A DNA stretch of 64,000 bases, taken from the NCBI RefSeq assembly GCF_014284195.1, contig NZ_JACOGC010000005.1, positions 124,001 through 188,000 on the forward strand. Direction: 5' to 3'. Both the position numbers and the translations under genes were made by a program. The first letter of the stretch is position 1. Each line of letters opens with the position of its first letter. Below the pieces are notes generated by a model. That model had not been told where the DNA came from, made no database searches, and was given only the letters and a program-made list of their open reading frames with translations. Source of the DNA: Cognatundibacterium griseum (lineage in GTDB: Bacteria > Pseudomonadota > Gammaproteobacteria > Burkholderiales > Burkholderiaceae_D). Shown piece after piece: positions 18,012 to 27,175 of the stretch.

Positions 18012-20276
18012 TCAGCTCAGCTTCAGGGGCAGGCTACGCAAGCGCTGGCCGGTCAGCATGAACACGGCATTGGCGACTGCCGGCGCAACCGGCGGCACAC
18101 CAGGCTCACCAATTCCCTCCGGCGGCTCTGCGCTTGGCACGATCACCACCTCCACGTGCGGCGCTTCGTTCATACGCAACACGGCATAATCATGGAAATT
18201 GGTTTGCTGAACCTGTCCGTCTTTGATCGTGACCTCGCCGTACAACGCGGCACTCAGGCCGAATATCACGGCGGACTCCATCTGCTGCATGATGATGTTG
18301 GGGTTGACTGCGATCCCGCAATCGACCGCACACACCACGCGGTGCACGCGAATCTGCCCATCATGCACAGACACTTCGGCCACCTGCGCCACAATGCTGC
18401 CAAAAGAGCGGTGCAACGCAATGCCATGCGCCCTGCCTTCGGGAGCCGTACCCGCTTTATTCAGCGCTGCGTCCAGTACGGTCAGGTGACGCCGCTGATT
18501 GCTCAGCAGCTCACGCCGGAATGCCGCCGGCTGCTTACCCGCGGCGTGCGCCAGTTCGTCAACGAAACTTTCTTTGAAAAATGCATTATGCGAATGCCCC
18601 ACCGAACGCCAGTACCCCAGCGGCACCGGAGTCGGCACGATCACATGCGCAATCTTCTGGTGCGGGAACTGATACGATGTATCGTATTCACCTTCGGCTG
18701 TGGTTTTATCTGGTCCGGCTCCCATCAGGCCAAACGTGCGCTTGAGCACCTGATGAGTGATTGATCCGGAGGCTGATTTATTGTCATAAGCAATCACACG
18801 CCCCTGCGCATCCAGTGCTGCGCTGAAACGTGCCAGCGCGGCAGGCCGGTAGACATCATGCGTGATGTCCTCTTCCCGGCTCCAGACCAGCTTCACTGGT
18901 AATCCCCCCGTTTTACGGGCGACGGCAACGGCCTGCAGCACCATGTCGACTTCCAGGCGGCGTCCGAAACCGCCGCCGAGGAAACTCATGTGCAGATTCA
19001 CCTGTTCAGCCGGAATGCCAGCTGCCTTGGCAGCGACATCGACCGCAATGCTCGGCACCTGTGTTGATACCCACACATCCAGCCTGCCTTCTTTCAGCTG
19101 TGCCGTGCAGTTAATAGGTTCCATGGCGGCATGCGCCAAAAACGGCGCGCGGTATTCTGCCTGCACCTTTTTCACAGCGTCGGCGCTGTTCAGCATGGCA
19201 GGGGCATCACCCTGCCGGTAATAGGTGAAGCCGGATTCACTGTCGATTTTTTCCGCCAGCTCCTGAAATACTTTCGCAGTCGTCAAATCAGCATGCGGGC
19301 CGGGGTTCCACTCCAGCGGCAATGCAGCCAACGCCTTTTTGGCATGCCAGTAACTGTCTGCCACTACCGCAACACCGGCTACGCCGGCCGGCCCTGCTTC
19401 TGCGGAAAAATCGACCACATGACGCACACCCGGCAAGCCCTGAACAGCCTGCACATCGACATGCTTAACAGTACCGCCAATCACAGGACTCATCTTTAGC
19501 GCGGCATACAGCAAACCCTCAGGTCGCGCATCAATTCCATATTGTGCGGAACCATCGGTTTTGCTGCGGGTATCGGTACGCGCCTGTGGATGGCCGATCA
19601 AGGTAAACGCCTTCGGGTCTTTCAGCGTCACTGACTCTGGTCGCGCATTCACTGCCTTGGCTGCCAGCACGCCATAGGCCAGTTGTTTTCCCGCCGCGTT
19701 TTTGACCAGGCCGTTTTCCGTACGGCACTGGCTCGCAGCGACCTGCCACTCCTGCGCAGCCGCGGCCACCAGCATAGCGCGCGCGGTGGCGCCCGCTTCA
19801 CGCAAGGGTGTCCAGGCATCCTTGACACTGGAAGAGCCGCCAGTCACCTGCAGACCAAGTTCACGCGCGGTTTTCAGTGTCATCCACTGCGCAAAACGCT
19901 TCACCGTTCCCTGATCATCCGGATGAAACGGCAAGCCGTCCGCCAGCATCGCCATGTTGCCGTAAATTTTATCGACCGGCGCATGCATCGTTCTGATCAT
20001 GTGCATCGGCACATCCAGTTCTTCAGCCACCAGCATCTGCAACGCGGTATGAATCCCCTGCCCCATTTCACTGCGGTGCATGGCAACCGTCACAATGCCG
20101 TCAGCGGCAATCTTGATCCAGCCATTGAGCGCCACTTCACCCTGCACGACCGGCAGAGGATGTGCGCCATTCAAACGCTGGCGCGGCGGCATGACTCCCC
20201 AGCCCACCACCAGCGCACCGGCAGATCCCAGGCCTCCCAGAATAAAACGCCGGCGGCTCTTTTTAATTTGCGTCAT
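18012..20276 (-). CDS. molybdopterin-binding oxidoreductase large subunit, IorB-like, Tat-exported
   Basis: 754 residues from the ATG at 20276, which has a strong ribosome site (ggag); a longer frame to 20327 was rejected. A Tat signal (KSRRRFILGGLG) points to the periplasm. The body fits the isoquinoline 1-oxidoreductase beta / aldehyde-dehydrogenase branch of the xanthine oxidase family: HRSEMGQGIHTALQMLVAEE, HMSFLGGGFGRRLEVD near the cofactor, GYWRSVGHSHNAFFKESFVD, and GIGEPGVPPVAPAVANA, which contains the catalytic-type Glu. It should hydroxylate an aldehyde or N-heterocycle; the substrate is unknown. Its usual small [2Fe-2S] partner and cytochrome are not adjacent, which is odd. Confidence 0.88.
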   Translation of the reverse strand: MTQIKKSRRRFILGGLGSAGALVVGWGVMPPRQRLNGAHPLPVVQGEVALNGWIKIAADGIVTVAMHRSEMGQGIHTALQMLVAEELDVPMHMIRTMHAPVDKIYGNMAMLADGLPFHPDDQGTVKRFAQWMTLKTARELGLQVTGGSSSVKDAWTPLREAGATARAMLVAAAAQEWQVAASQCRTENGLVKNAAGKQLAYGVLAAKAVNARPESVTLKDPKAFTLIGHPQARTDTRSKTDGSAQYGIDARPEGLLYAALKMSPVIGGTVKHVDVQAVQGLPGVRHVVDFSAEAGPAGVAGVAVVADSYWHAKKALAALPLEWNPGPHADLTTAKVFQELAEKIDSESGFTYYRQGDAPAMLNSADAVKKVQAEYRAPFLAHAAMEPINCTAQLKEGRLDVWVSTQVPSIAVDVAAKAAGIPAEQVNLHMSFLGGGFGRRLEVDMVLQAVAVARKTGGLPVKLVWSREEDITHDVYRPAALARFSAALDAQGRVIAYDNKSASGSITHQVLKRTFGLMGAGPDKTTAEGEYDTSYQFPHQKIAHVIVPTPVPLGYWRSVGHSHNAFFKESFVDELAHAAGKQPAAFRRELLSNQRRHLTVLDAALNKAGTAPEGRAHGIALHRSFGSIVAQVAEVSVHDGQIRVHRVVCAVDCGIAVNPNIIMQQMESAVIFGLSAALYGEVTIKDGQVQQTNFHDYAVLRMNEAPHVEVVIVPSAEPPEGIGEPGVPPVAPAVANAVFMLTGQRLRSLPLKLS

Positions 20277-20342
20277 CTTTGTCTCCGTTTTTGTTTTTAC
20301 TGCCGCAGGATTTGTGCTGCGGTCCAATCCCGCTCATCAATG

Positions 20343-20531
20343 TTACGAATTACGATGAGGATAACCTTGCGCGGCAATCCTCTGCCAAATGACTTCTTTC
20401 TGCTCTGCATCCATAAAAACCCATTCCGCCACTTCGGCAACCGTGCGGCCGCACCCCCGGCAAACCTCATCAAAGGTTGTGGAGCACACCGCCACGCAAG
20501 GAGTATCCGGTCTTTCTTTTGTTTCACTCAT
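20343..20531 (-). CDS. DUF1289 protein, cysteine-rich
   Basis: 62 residues with the DUF1289 pattern: TPCVAVCSTTFDEVCRGCGR, then TVAEVAEWVFMD and IWQRIAAQ. The four cysteines suggest a metal or Fe-S site, but the family has no established function. Its ATG lies inside the stop region of the upstream small ORF (20524-20772), suggesting coupled translation; otherwise its ribosome site is weak. It precedes the molybdopterin oxidoreductase by 66 bases. Confidence 0.85.
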   Translation of the reverse strand: MSETKERPDTPCVAVCSTTFDEVCRGCGRTVAEVAEWVFMDAEQKEVIWQRIAAQGYPHRNS

Positions 20532-20772
20532 GATTCATCATCCGCACAGCCAGTTCACGTCCTGCAAGCCGGATTATCAAACCGGCTGCAATCCGGCATT
20601 TTAAAGACACAATAGTAACGCAAACCCCGGCAGAATCCCGCCGGGGCAATTTGGTGACTCCTTCTATTTCCTGCACAAATGCCTTTCCCGGACAAACCTG
20701 GATTGACAGCACCCCATGATCGGCAGGAAAATTGCGGCTCAGCGAGGGGTTTCCGGCATTGGTACGATACAA
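20524..20772 (-). CDS. hypothetical 82-residue protein with TTG start
   Basis: Not recognised. The frame starts at TTG (20772) just after an excellent ribosome site (aggagg, 4-5 bases away) and ends overlapping the start of the DUF1289 gene, as in coupled genes. The protein is basic, with a hydrophobic central stretch (SAGVCVTIVSLKCRIAAGLIIRLAG) too polar for a certain membrane helix. It could be real, or the remnant of a longer decayed gene. The rest of 20532-20894 shows no other convincing gene. Confidence 0.4.
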   Translation of the reverse strand: MYRTNAGNPSLSRNFPADHGVLSIQVCPGKAFVQEIEGVTKLPRRDSAGVCVTIVSLKCRIAAGLIIRLAGRELAVRMMNHE

Positions 20773-20894
20773 GCCCCCTCCTGCAATTTCCGGTCAGATA
20801 CCGACTCAGGCCGGCTCTCCGATATTTTACAAACACCCTGACACTGACAGCCTCTTCCGCTTTATCCCGGAATGGCCTGAGAGATACCCTATTC

Positions 20895-21494
20895 ATGGCA
20901 CAAGATTTTTTCCAGACACTGATTCTTTTGATTATCGTGACCGATCCGTTTGGCAATGTCCCGATTTTCGTCAGTGCGCTCTCTCATGTTTCCCCCGAAA
21001 GGCGCTGGCGCGTTATCGTGCGCGAATGCGCGATCGCTTTTATCCTGCTGTTGCTGTTTATGTTTTTCGGGAAAAACTTTCTGACCGCGCTGCAACTCTC
21101 CGAAGTCTCGATCCGTATCGGCGGCGGCGTCATTCTGTTCCTGATTGCTTTGCGCATGGTGTTTCCGCAGGAAGGGGGCATTTTCGGGGATACGGAAGGA
21201 AATCACGAGCCATTTATTGTCCCGCTGGCCATTCCTGCGCTGGCGGGTCCGTCTGCGCTGGCGACTGTGCTGTTATTTTCTTCCGATAACAGCCAGGAGA
21301 TGCTGGTTCATCTTGGCGCCCTGACCGCCGTTGCGGTTGTCTGGCTGGTGGTGCTGCTCAGCGCCGAACGCATGCAGCAGGTGCTCGGGTCGCGGGTCAT
21401 GACCGCATTCGAACGGTTGATGGGGCTGATACTCGCTGCCATGTCAATTGAAATGCTGCTGACCGGTATCCGGGAATACATCAAGACGCTGTAA
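20895..21494 (+). CDS. MarC-family integral membrane protein
   Basis: 199 residues with six predicted membrane helices, starting at the ATG at 20895 (MAQDFFQTLILLIIVTDPFG). A longer frame from 20679 encodes an unrelated polar stretch and was rejected. Family motifs: TDPFGNVPIFVSAL, IRIGGGVILFLIALRM, IVPLAIPALAGPSALATV and the C-terminal RLMGLILAAMSIEMLLTGI. MarC/YchE/YhgN proteins are inner-membrane proteins of uncertain transport function; the old link to multiple antibiotic resistance was not confirmed. It is transcribed alone. Confidence 0.92.
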   Translation: MAQDFFQTLILLIIVTDPFGNVPIFVSALSHVSPERRWRVIVRECAIAFILLLLFMFFGKNFLTALQLSEVSIRIGGGVILFLIALRMVFPQEGGIFGDTEGNHEPFIVPLAIPALAGPSALATVLLFSSDNSQEMLVHLGALTAVAVVWLVVLLSAERMQQVLGSRVMTAFERLMGLILAAMSIEMLLTGIREYIKTL

Positions 21495-21526
21495 TCACGT
21501 GTCCTGCGGATCAGCCAGCACACTTG

Positions 21527-21664
21527 TCAGTGACCGTCCTGGCTGGTCCGCACTGCGGCCGGCTGCACCCGCTCTGCCGCAAACAGCTTACTGTTAAAAG
21601 TGAAGTAACCCAGTAAAAACAGGACCAGTGCAATGACGAACTGTTTCCAGAACTGGCGATTCAT
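21527..21664 (-). CDS. small membrane protein, 45 residues
   Basis: Not recognised. The ATG at 21664 has a good ribosome site (ggag, 7 bases upstream) and the frame ends in TGA at 21527. Residues 7-23 (KQFVIALVLFLLGYFTF) form one membrane helix after the short basic start MNRQFW; the tail NSKLFAAERVQPAAVRTSQ is polar. This is a typical bitopic small protein. It is downstream of the CoA-transferase gene on the same strand (162 bases) and convergent with marC. A 14-base perfect palindrome, TATTTTTAAAAATA (21681-21694), lies just upstream of its ribosome site. Confidence 0.55.
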   Translation of the reverse strand: MNRQFWKQFVIALVLFLLGYFTFNSKLFAAERVQPAAVRTSQDGH

Positions 21665-21825
21665 CTGACGTCTCCATGCGTATTTTTAAAAATAGTTTCT
21701 CTGCCGCGCTGATGCACATTATCCTGACGAGGCATGACAGCAGATACCGGCAGATAACACGACATCCCACACGACAAAGACCGATTGCGCCAGCCGGATC
21801 ATTGGATGTCAGTCCCGGATTTCTG

Positions 21826-23067
21826 CTAAATAATTTTTTCAGCTTCAAAGCGTGCGATATCCGCCTCGCTATATCCCAGTGCCCCCAAGACCGCATGGTT
21901 ATGCTCTCCGAGACGCGGCCCCAGCCATTGAGTCTGCCCCGGTGTTTCAGACATTTTCGGCGTAATCGCGGGTAGTTTCACTGCGCTGCCATCAGCGAAC
22001 TGATGCTGCTCAAACATATTGCGCGCCAGGAACTGCGGATCCTGCATCATATCCCGCACTGAATAAATCTTCCCCACCGGAACATCCGCCGCTCTCAGTG
22101 TCTGCAAAGCCGTTTCAATTTGCTGCGTATCACACCAGCCTTGGATGGCCGCATCAATTTCAGCGGTACGCTGCACCCGGCCATCATTGCGGACCAGCTC
22201 CGGATCGTGCGCCAGATCATCGCGCTGTATCGCCTTCATGAGACGATGGAAAATCGCATCGCCATTACCCGCAATCACAATATTTTCACCATCGGCAGTG
22301 GTGTAGGTATTCGACGGAACGATGCCGGGCAATGCGCCCCCGGTACGCTCCCGCACCACACCTGCCACATCGAATTCCGGCACCAGTGACTCCATCAGAT
22401 TAAAGACGGACTCGTACAATGCCACGTCCACCATTTGCCCCTGCCCCGCCTGGCAAGCCTCACCTGTTTTGCCGTTCCAGCGACCGCCGGTCACATCACG
22501 ATGACGCAGTGCCATCATCGCCCCGATAACCCCGTGTAACGCTGCCACAGAATCACCGATCGAAATGCCAACTCTGACCGGCGGACGATCAGGATGACCC
22601 GATACATACCGCAAACCGCCCATTGATTCACCAATTGCGCCAAAGCCAGGCAAATCGCGCATTGGACCAGTCTGGCCGTACCCGGAAAGCCGCACCATGA
22701 TGGTGGCCGGATTGACTGCTTTTAACTGCGCATAACCGAGCTGCCACTTCTCCAGCACGCCAGGGCGGTAATTTTCGATAATGATGTCGGCATCCAGCGC
22801 CAGACGCCGTGCGATGTTCTGCCCCTCCGCACTTTTCATATTCAGCGTGACACTTTTTTTATTCCGCGCCTGCACACTCCACCACAAGGAGGTCCCATCT
22901 TTCAATACCCGCCACTGCCGTAGCGGATCGCCGCCATCCGGCGATTCGATCTTGATGACTTCGGCACCGAATTCTGCCAGCATGCGCGAACAAAATGGAC
23001 CGGCTATCAGTGTGCCAAGTTCCAGCACCCGGATGCCTGACAGCGGTCCGGTATTTTTTTGGGTCAT
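21826..23067 (-). CDS. CaiB/BaiF family (class III) CoA transferase
   Basis: 413 residues from the ATG at 23067; a longer frame to 23139 adds a non-homologous stretch. Class III signatures: LSGIRVLELGTLIAGPFCSR, EVIKIESPDGGDPLRQWR, LNMKSAEGQNIARRLALDAD, ENYRPGVLEKWQLGY, and GQMVDVALYESVFNLME containing the Asp that forms the acyl intermediate. It moves CoA between carboxylic acids. It is in the same superfamily as formyl-CoA:oxalate CoA-transferase, but the length and absence of an oxalyl-CoA decarboxylase nearby give no reason to name the substrate. It lies 75 bases after recR, so it may be read through from dnaX-ybaB-recR. Confidence 0.9.
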   Translation of the reverse strand: MTQKNTGPLSGIRVLELGTLIAGPFCSRMLAEFGAEVIKIESPDGGDPLRQWRVLKDGTSLWWSVQARNKKSVTLNMKSAEGQNIARRLALDADIIIENYRPGVLEKWQLGYAQLKAVNPATIMVRLSGYGQTGPMRDLPGFGAIGESMGGLRYVSGHPDRPPVRVGISIGDSVAALHGVIGAMMALRHRDVTGGRWNGKTGEACQAGQGQMVDVALYESVFNLMESLVPEFDVAGVVRERTGGALPGIVPSNTYTTADGENIVIAGNGDAIFHRLMKAIQRDDLAHDPELVRNDGRVQRTAEIDAAIQGWCDTQQIETALQTLRAADVPVGKIYSVRDMMQDPQFLARNMFEQHQFADGSAVKLPAITPKMSETPGQTQWLGPRLGEHNHAVLGALGYSEADIARFEAEKII

Positions 23068-23142
23068 GATATGGATTTCATGTTTGGTTGGATCATCACT
23101 GTATGCCCGGCACACTCGCTCTGTCAGATGCCCCGGCAAGAC

Positions 23143-23739
23143 TCAGGCGCTGCGCCTGTCCAGCATGGCGCGGGCAATTGTGCCGGCATCAACATATTCC
23201 AGCTCACCACCGACAGGAACACCGCGCGCCAGCCGGCTGACTTTCAATCCGCGGGCTTTAAGCATCTCGCCGATATAATGCGCGGTGGCCTCACCTTCAT
23301 TCGTGAAATTGGTGGCCAGCACGACTTCCTGCACGATCCCGTCGGTCGCACGGGCAATCAGCCGTTCCAGATAGATATCCCTCGGTCCGATTCCATCCAG
23401 CGGTGACAGACGCCCCATCAATACGAAGTACAGTCCCTTGTAGGTCAGGGTCTGCTCGATCATCATCTGATCTGAAGGTGTCTCGACAACGCACAGCAGC
23501 GTACCGTCACGCTGCGCATCCTGGCAGGTTTCGCAGATTTCAATTTCGGTGAAGGTATTGCAGGAGGAGCAGTGATGAATGCGGTCCATCGCATTCAACA
23601 AAGCATGGCCCAGCGTTGACGCGGCCTCCCGGTCATGTTGCAACAAATGGTAAGCCATGCGCTGCGCCGATTTCGGCCCGACTCCGGGCAGGCGGCGCAA
23701 TGCATCAGCCAGTGCTTCGAGACTGCCGGTTTTCTTCAC
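23143..23739 (-). CDS. recR: recombination protein RecR
   Basis: Works with RecO and RecF to load RecA at single-strand gaps. 198 residues: N-terminal helix-hairpin-helix ([20 protein letters not shown]), four-cysteine zinc finger (CSSC and CETC pairs around residues 57-72), Toprim domain ([17 protein letters not shown]) and the C-terminal Walker-B-like region ending [20 protein letters not shown]. It lies two bases after ybaB in the conserved dnaX-ybaB-recR order. Confidence 0.97.
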   Translation of the reverse strand: MKKTGSLEALADALRRLPGVGPKSAQRMAYHLLQHDREAASTLGHALLNAMDRIHHCSSCNTFTEIEICETCQDAQRDGTLLCVVETPSDQMMIEQTLTYKGLYFVLMGRLSPLDGIGPRDIYLERLIARATDGIVQEVVLATNFTNEGEATAHYIGEMLKARGLKVSRLARGVPVGGELEYVDAGTIARAMLDRRSA

Positions 23740-23741
23740 GG

Positions 23742-24068
23742 TCAGAACGGCATTTTGAAGCCGGGCGGCAATGGCATACCGGCCGTCAGCCCGGACATTT
23801 TTTCCTGCGTGGTCGCCTCTGCCTTGCGTACGGCATCGTTAAACGCGGCCGCCACCAGGTCTTCCAGCATATCCTTATCATCAGTCAGCAATGACGGATC
23901 GATCGTGACGCGCTTCACATCATTTTTACAGGTCATCACCACCTTCACCAGCCCGGCACCGGCCTGACCTTCCACCTCGATCAGCGCCAGCTGATCCTGG
24001 GCTTTTTTCATGTTGTCCTGCATCGCCTGCGCCTGCTTCATCAGACCCGCGAGTTGATTTTTCATCAT
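23742..24068 (-). CDS. ybaB: nucleoid-associated protein YbaB/EbfC
   Basis: 108-residue DNA-binding protein that dimerises as a tweezer-like structure. It matches the family from [19 protein letters not shown] through [20 protein letters not shown] to [17 protein letters not shown] and the C-terminal [18 protein letters not shown]. It lies between dnaX and recR, as in most proteobacteria, with a good ribosome site (aggag). Confidence 0.96.
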   Translation of the reverse strand: MMKNQLAGLMKQAQAMQDNMKKAQDQLALIEVEGQAGAGLVKVVMTCKNDVKRVTIDPSLLTDDKDMLEDLVAAAFNDAVRKAEATTQEKMSGLTAGMPLPPGFKMPF

Positions 24069-24121
24069 GGATACTTCTCCTGAAAATGGAATAATTTGAA
24101 TTTAAAAAACAGAGAAAAGAA

Positions 24122-26380
24122 TCAGACCGGGCGCACGCTGCCAGTCACGATGACGGCACCGAATTCACGCATCAGAGTCTGCACAAAATGGTCTTTCCGG
24201 ATGGATTGTTCCGCCTGTTTCTGGCGCAATTCCCGTTCGGCAATCGCCTCTGCGTTGGCAGTCAGCTCCACTGCGCCGATCTTATGCTCGACGCGGACGG
24301 TCCTGGAAAATCGTTCGGAAAGCGCTGCCGCCAGCTTGTCGCTGCTCCCCGCCGACAGCAAAGTAGGAAGCGGCACGCGTAATTCAAAGACCCAGGCACT
24401 GCCTTCCTGCCGGCAATCAGCCAGTTCGCTTTGCTGCGCCAGCTGCTGCGTCACTCCGCGTACCGGCAGGTTGGCTGCCAGTGTCGGCCAGCGCCCATCC
24501 CAGTCCAGCGCCGCAACAGGCGCCTGCCACAACTGACGGTCAAGCACGACAGGCTCTGAGGCGGACATTGCGCCGGACTGATGCGCAACAGGCACATCAT
24601 CCGCACCCTGTGTATGCGAAACATCAGCCGGTAAATTCCGGCTTGTTCCCGCCGTATTTTTTGCCACCGATACTTGCAGTATGTCGTCATCCCAAGGCGG
24701 CGGCATATCATCCATCGTCAGGGACTGTGCTTCCATCGGCACAGGCATATCAGGCTCCGCCGGGGAAAAGTCCGGTGTGGAAACGCTGCCTGCAGGTTGC
24801 GCATCAGCCAAATTTTCCGCTGCCATGCGTGGTGATGGCTGAGGTGGAATATCCGTTGCTGCTTTTTTTTCCACTGCCGGAGCCACTGCCGGAGCCTCTG
24901 TCGCAGAGTGAACTACTGGTATGACTGGTGCGGCCGGTTGCGCAGCATTTCCCCCTGTACCTTTGACACCGGCGCTGGCGGCCCGTGCGGCGGCCAACGC
25001 AGCCATTACAGGGCTCACGGTTTTTTGTGCCGGTGTGCCAGCCGCAGGCGTGATGTCTGCCGTTGCGGAATTCCGCACCTGAGCCACTACCGGCGGAGAA
25101 ACTGGATTCACATTGCCGGCTGGCACCGCAGCTCTGGCCGGCGCGGAAACGGACAACGCTGCCGAAGATTGCGCATTTTGTGCCACCGTTGCCTTGACGC
25201 CGGAAGGTGTGGCCTGCGGTGAGGACGGCGGCAAGACAGCTCTTGCCGTGCCCCCCCCGGAAGAAGTCGCCCCAGTACCTGCCACTTCGCCACCTTCTGT
25301 CGGTCGAAAGGCCAGCATACGCAACAAAGTCATGCTGAAACCGGCATATTCATCAGGAGCCAGCGCCAGCTCATTACGGCCATGCACTGCGATCTGATAA
25401 TACAGTTGAATCTCTTCTTTGGAAAAAACAGATGCCAGGCGCAATACCTGCTCTCTTTCCGGCAAATCCTCCGCCACAGCAGCAGGCACGAGTTGCGCTA
25501 CCGCGATCTGATGCAACAGCGTACCGAGATCCTGCAAAGCCGCCTTGTACGACAGGCTGCGCGCGGCCATTTCATCGGCGACATCCAGCAAAGCCTTGCC
25601 ATCATTGACTGCCAGCGCATCAAGCAGACGAATCAGATATGACTGATCCAGCGCTCCCAGCATACCCTGTACCGACTCCAGACTCACCTGACCGGCCGCA
25701 TAAGCAATCGCCTGATCGGTCAGAGACAGCGCATCACGCATGGAACCCTGTGCGCCCTGTGCAAGTAAACGCAGTGCAGAAACATCAAAACCAATCTGCT
25801 CCTGCGTCAGGATATTTTCAAGGTGACCGATGATATGACCCGGCGGCATCTGCTTCAGATTGAATTGCAGACAGCGGGACAAAACCGTCACGGGAATTTT
25901 CTGCGGGTCTGTCGTCGCCAGAATGAATTTCACATGCTCCGGCGGCTCTTCGAGAGTCTTGAGCATCGCATTAAACGCATGATTCGTCAGCATGTGTACT
26001 TCGTCAATCATATACACTTTAAAGCGCGCATTCGATGGTGCATAAATGGCCTGCTCCAGCAGCGACGCCATTTCATCCACGCCGCGGTTCGATGCGGCAT
26101 CCATCTCGATGTAATCGACGAAACGCCCGGCATCAATCGCCGTGCAGGCTTCACAGACACCGCAAGGATTGGCGGTAATGCCCTGCTCGCAATTAAAAGA
26201 CTTGGCGAGAATCCGCGACAGCGTCGTTTTACCGACACCGCGGGTACCGGTGAACAGATAGGCATGGTGCAGCCGCTGCTGCTCCAGTGCATGCGTTAAG
26301 GCACGAACCACGTGCTCCTGACCCACCAGAGTCTGAAAACTTCTGGGGCGGTATTTTCGGGCGAGAACTTGATATGACAT
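24122..26380 (-). CDS. dnaX: DNA polymerase III subunits tau/gamma
   Basis: Clamp-loader ATPase subunit, 752 residues. Domain I has Walker A GTRGVGKTT (45-53), a zinc module with Cys64, 73, 76 and 79, the DEVHML box, and the sensor-1 region FILATTDPQKIPVTVLSRCL. Domains II-III extend to about residue 365. An Ala/Pro-rich linker (about 370-620) leads to the tau-specific tail, which contacts polymerase alpha and DnaB. An A8 run in the linker (24863-24870) may allow frameshifting to a gamma form. First gene of dnaX-ybaB-recR. Confidence 0.96.
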   Translation of the reverse strand: MSYQVLARKYRPRSFQTLVGQEHVVRALTHALEQQRLHHAYLFTGTRGVGKTTLSRILAKSFNCEQGITANPCGVCEACTAIDAGRFVDYIEMDAASNRGVDEMASLLEQAIYAPSNARFKVYMIDEVHMLTNHAFNAMLKTLEEPPEHVKFILATTDPQKIPVTVLSRCLQFNLKQMPPGHIIGHLENILTQEQIGFDVSALRLLAQGAQGSMRDALSLTDQAIAYAAGQVSLESVQGMLGALDQSYLIRLLDALAVNDGKALLDVADEMAARSLSYKAALQDLGTLLHQIAVAQLVPAAVAEDLPEREQVLRLASVFSKEEIQLYYQIAVHGRNELALAPDEYAGFSMTLLRMLAFRPTEGGEVAGTGATSSGGGTARAVLPPSSPQATPSGVKATVAQNAQSSAALSVSAPARAAVPAGNVNPVSPPVVAQVRNSATADITPAAGTPAQKTVSPVMAALAAARAASAGVKGTGGNAAQPAAPVIPVVHSATEAPAVAPAVEKKAATDIPPQPSPRMAAENLADAQPAGSVSTPDFSPAEPDMPVPMEAQSLTMDDMPPPWDDDILQVSVAKNTAGTSRNLPADVSHTQGADDVPVAHQSGAMSASEPVVLDRQLWQAPVAALDWDGRWPTLAANLPVRGVTQQLAQQSELADCRQEGSAWVFELRVPLPTLLSAGSSDKLAAALSERFSRTVRVEHKIGAVELTANAEAIAERELRQKQAEQSIRKDHFVQTLMREFGAVIVTGSVRPV
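24863..24871 (-). promoter_or_regulatory. possible slippery site in dnaX (A8 run)
   Basis: On the coding strand the codons GAA AAA AAA GCA (residues 504-507) contain eight A. A -1 shift after Lys506 gives 19 new codons and then TGA, i.e. a product of about 525 residues resembling gamma. E. coli dnaX uses A6G with a downstream hairpin; no strong hairpin was evident here. Polymerase slippage on A8 is another possible route. Confidence 0.35.
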
Positions 26381-26405
26381 GCTGAGATTTTACCCTATTC
26401 ATTCA

Positions 26406-27041
26406 TCAGACAGACTGTCCGGAAACCGGAAATTGCAAATACCCGGCTACCAGCGCCTGCATCTCGGTTGAAAATGCTGTCTCGGTCAATCTTTGCGGAG
26501 ACAGCATCAGCGTTTGATATAACAATCCATACACGACAGCATGCAAAACTGCGGGATTTTTATCCTGCATCTGCGCCGTATCAGCGCAAGCATGTAAGGC
26601 CTGCGTCCAGATATCGGCAATATACCGGTACAACTGCGCATAAGCATCACGTTCCGACAGCTGACGTTCCAGAAAAATCAGCGCTGACCACTCCTCTGCC
26701 CTTTCAGCGTGCAAAGCAATCAGCCGCTCAATCAGAGACGGAATCAGCCGGGCAGCAGGTTCGCCGCGCAAGCCATCCAGCCATCCCAGCATCTGCTGCC
26801 CGACGCCTTTGAAGCGGCCGTGAATGCAATGTGCCGCAATCGATTTTTTGCCGGGGAAATATTCATACAACGTCCCCAAACCGACACCGGCAACCAGCGC
26901 AATATCGCGCATGGTCAGCCGGGCATAACCTTTTTCAAGCAAAAGCCGAACAAAAGCATCCAGAATTGCTCCCTGCGTCAGCCTGGAACGTTGCTGCACC
27001 GGCTTACGCCTTGATTTCAAAGGGTCTGTCGAAGCATTCAT
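26406..27041 (-). CDS. TetR-family transcriptional regulator
   Basis: 211 residues. The N-terminal helix-turn-helix (about 20-66) reads LTQGAILDAFVRLLLEKGYA, then LTMRDIALVAGVGLGTLYEY and FPGKKSIAAHC, a standard TetR DNA-binding region. The C-terminal ligand-binding half (about 70-205) cannot be assigned a ligand. It is divergent from aidB with a 134-base gap that must hold both promoters, so control of aidB and of itself is likely. No clear operator palindrome was found there. Confidence 0.92.
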   Translation of the reverse strand: MNASTDPLKSRRKPVQQRSRLTQGAILDAFVRLLLEKGYARLTMRDIALVAGVGLGTLYEYFPGKKSIAAHCIHGRFKGVGQQMLGWLDGLRGEPAARLIPSLIERLIALHAERAEEWSALIFLERQLSERDAYAQLYRYIADIWTQALHACADTAQMQDKNPAVLHAVVYGLLYQTLMLSPQRLTETAFSTEMQALVAGYLQFPVSGQSV

Positions 27042-27175
27042 CAGATACAGGACAAAAAATCAAATACGAACATACTGCAGCAGGATGCCCGTTACACTGA
27101 CATTCCAAGGCACATCACCCGCGCAGCGCAAATACAGAACAAATACACCGCACACATTCCAGACAGGAGACAGGT

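Noticed and set aside
21676-21975. 99-codon plus-strand ORF starting MRIFKNSFSAAL
   Set aside because: Most of it is antisense to the CoA transferase and the sequence is arginine/proline-rich, as in shadow frames.
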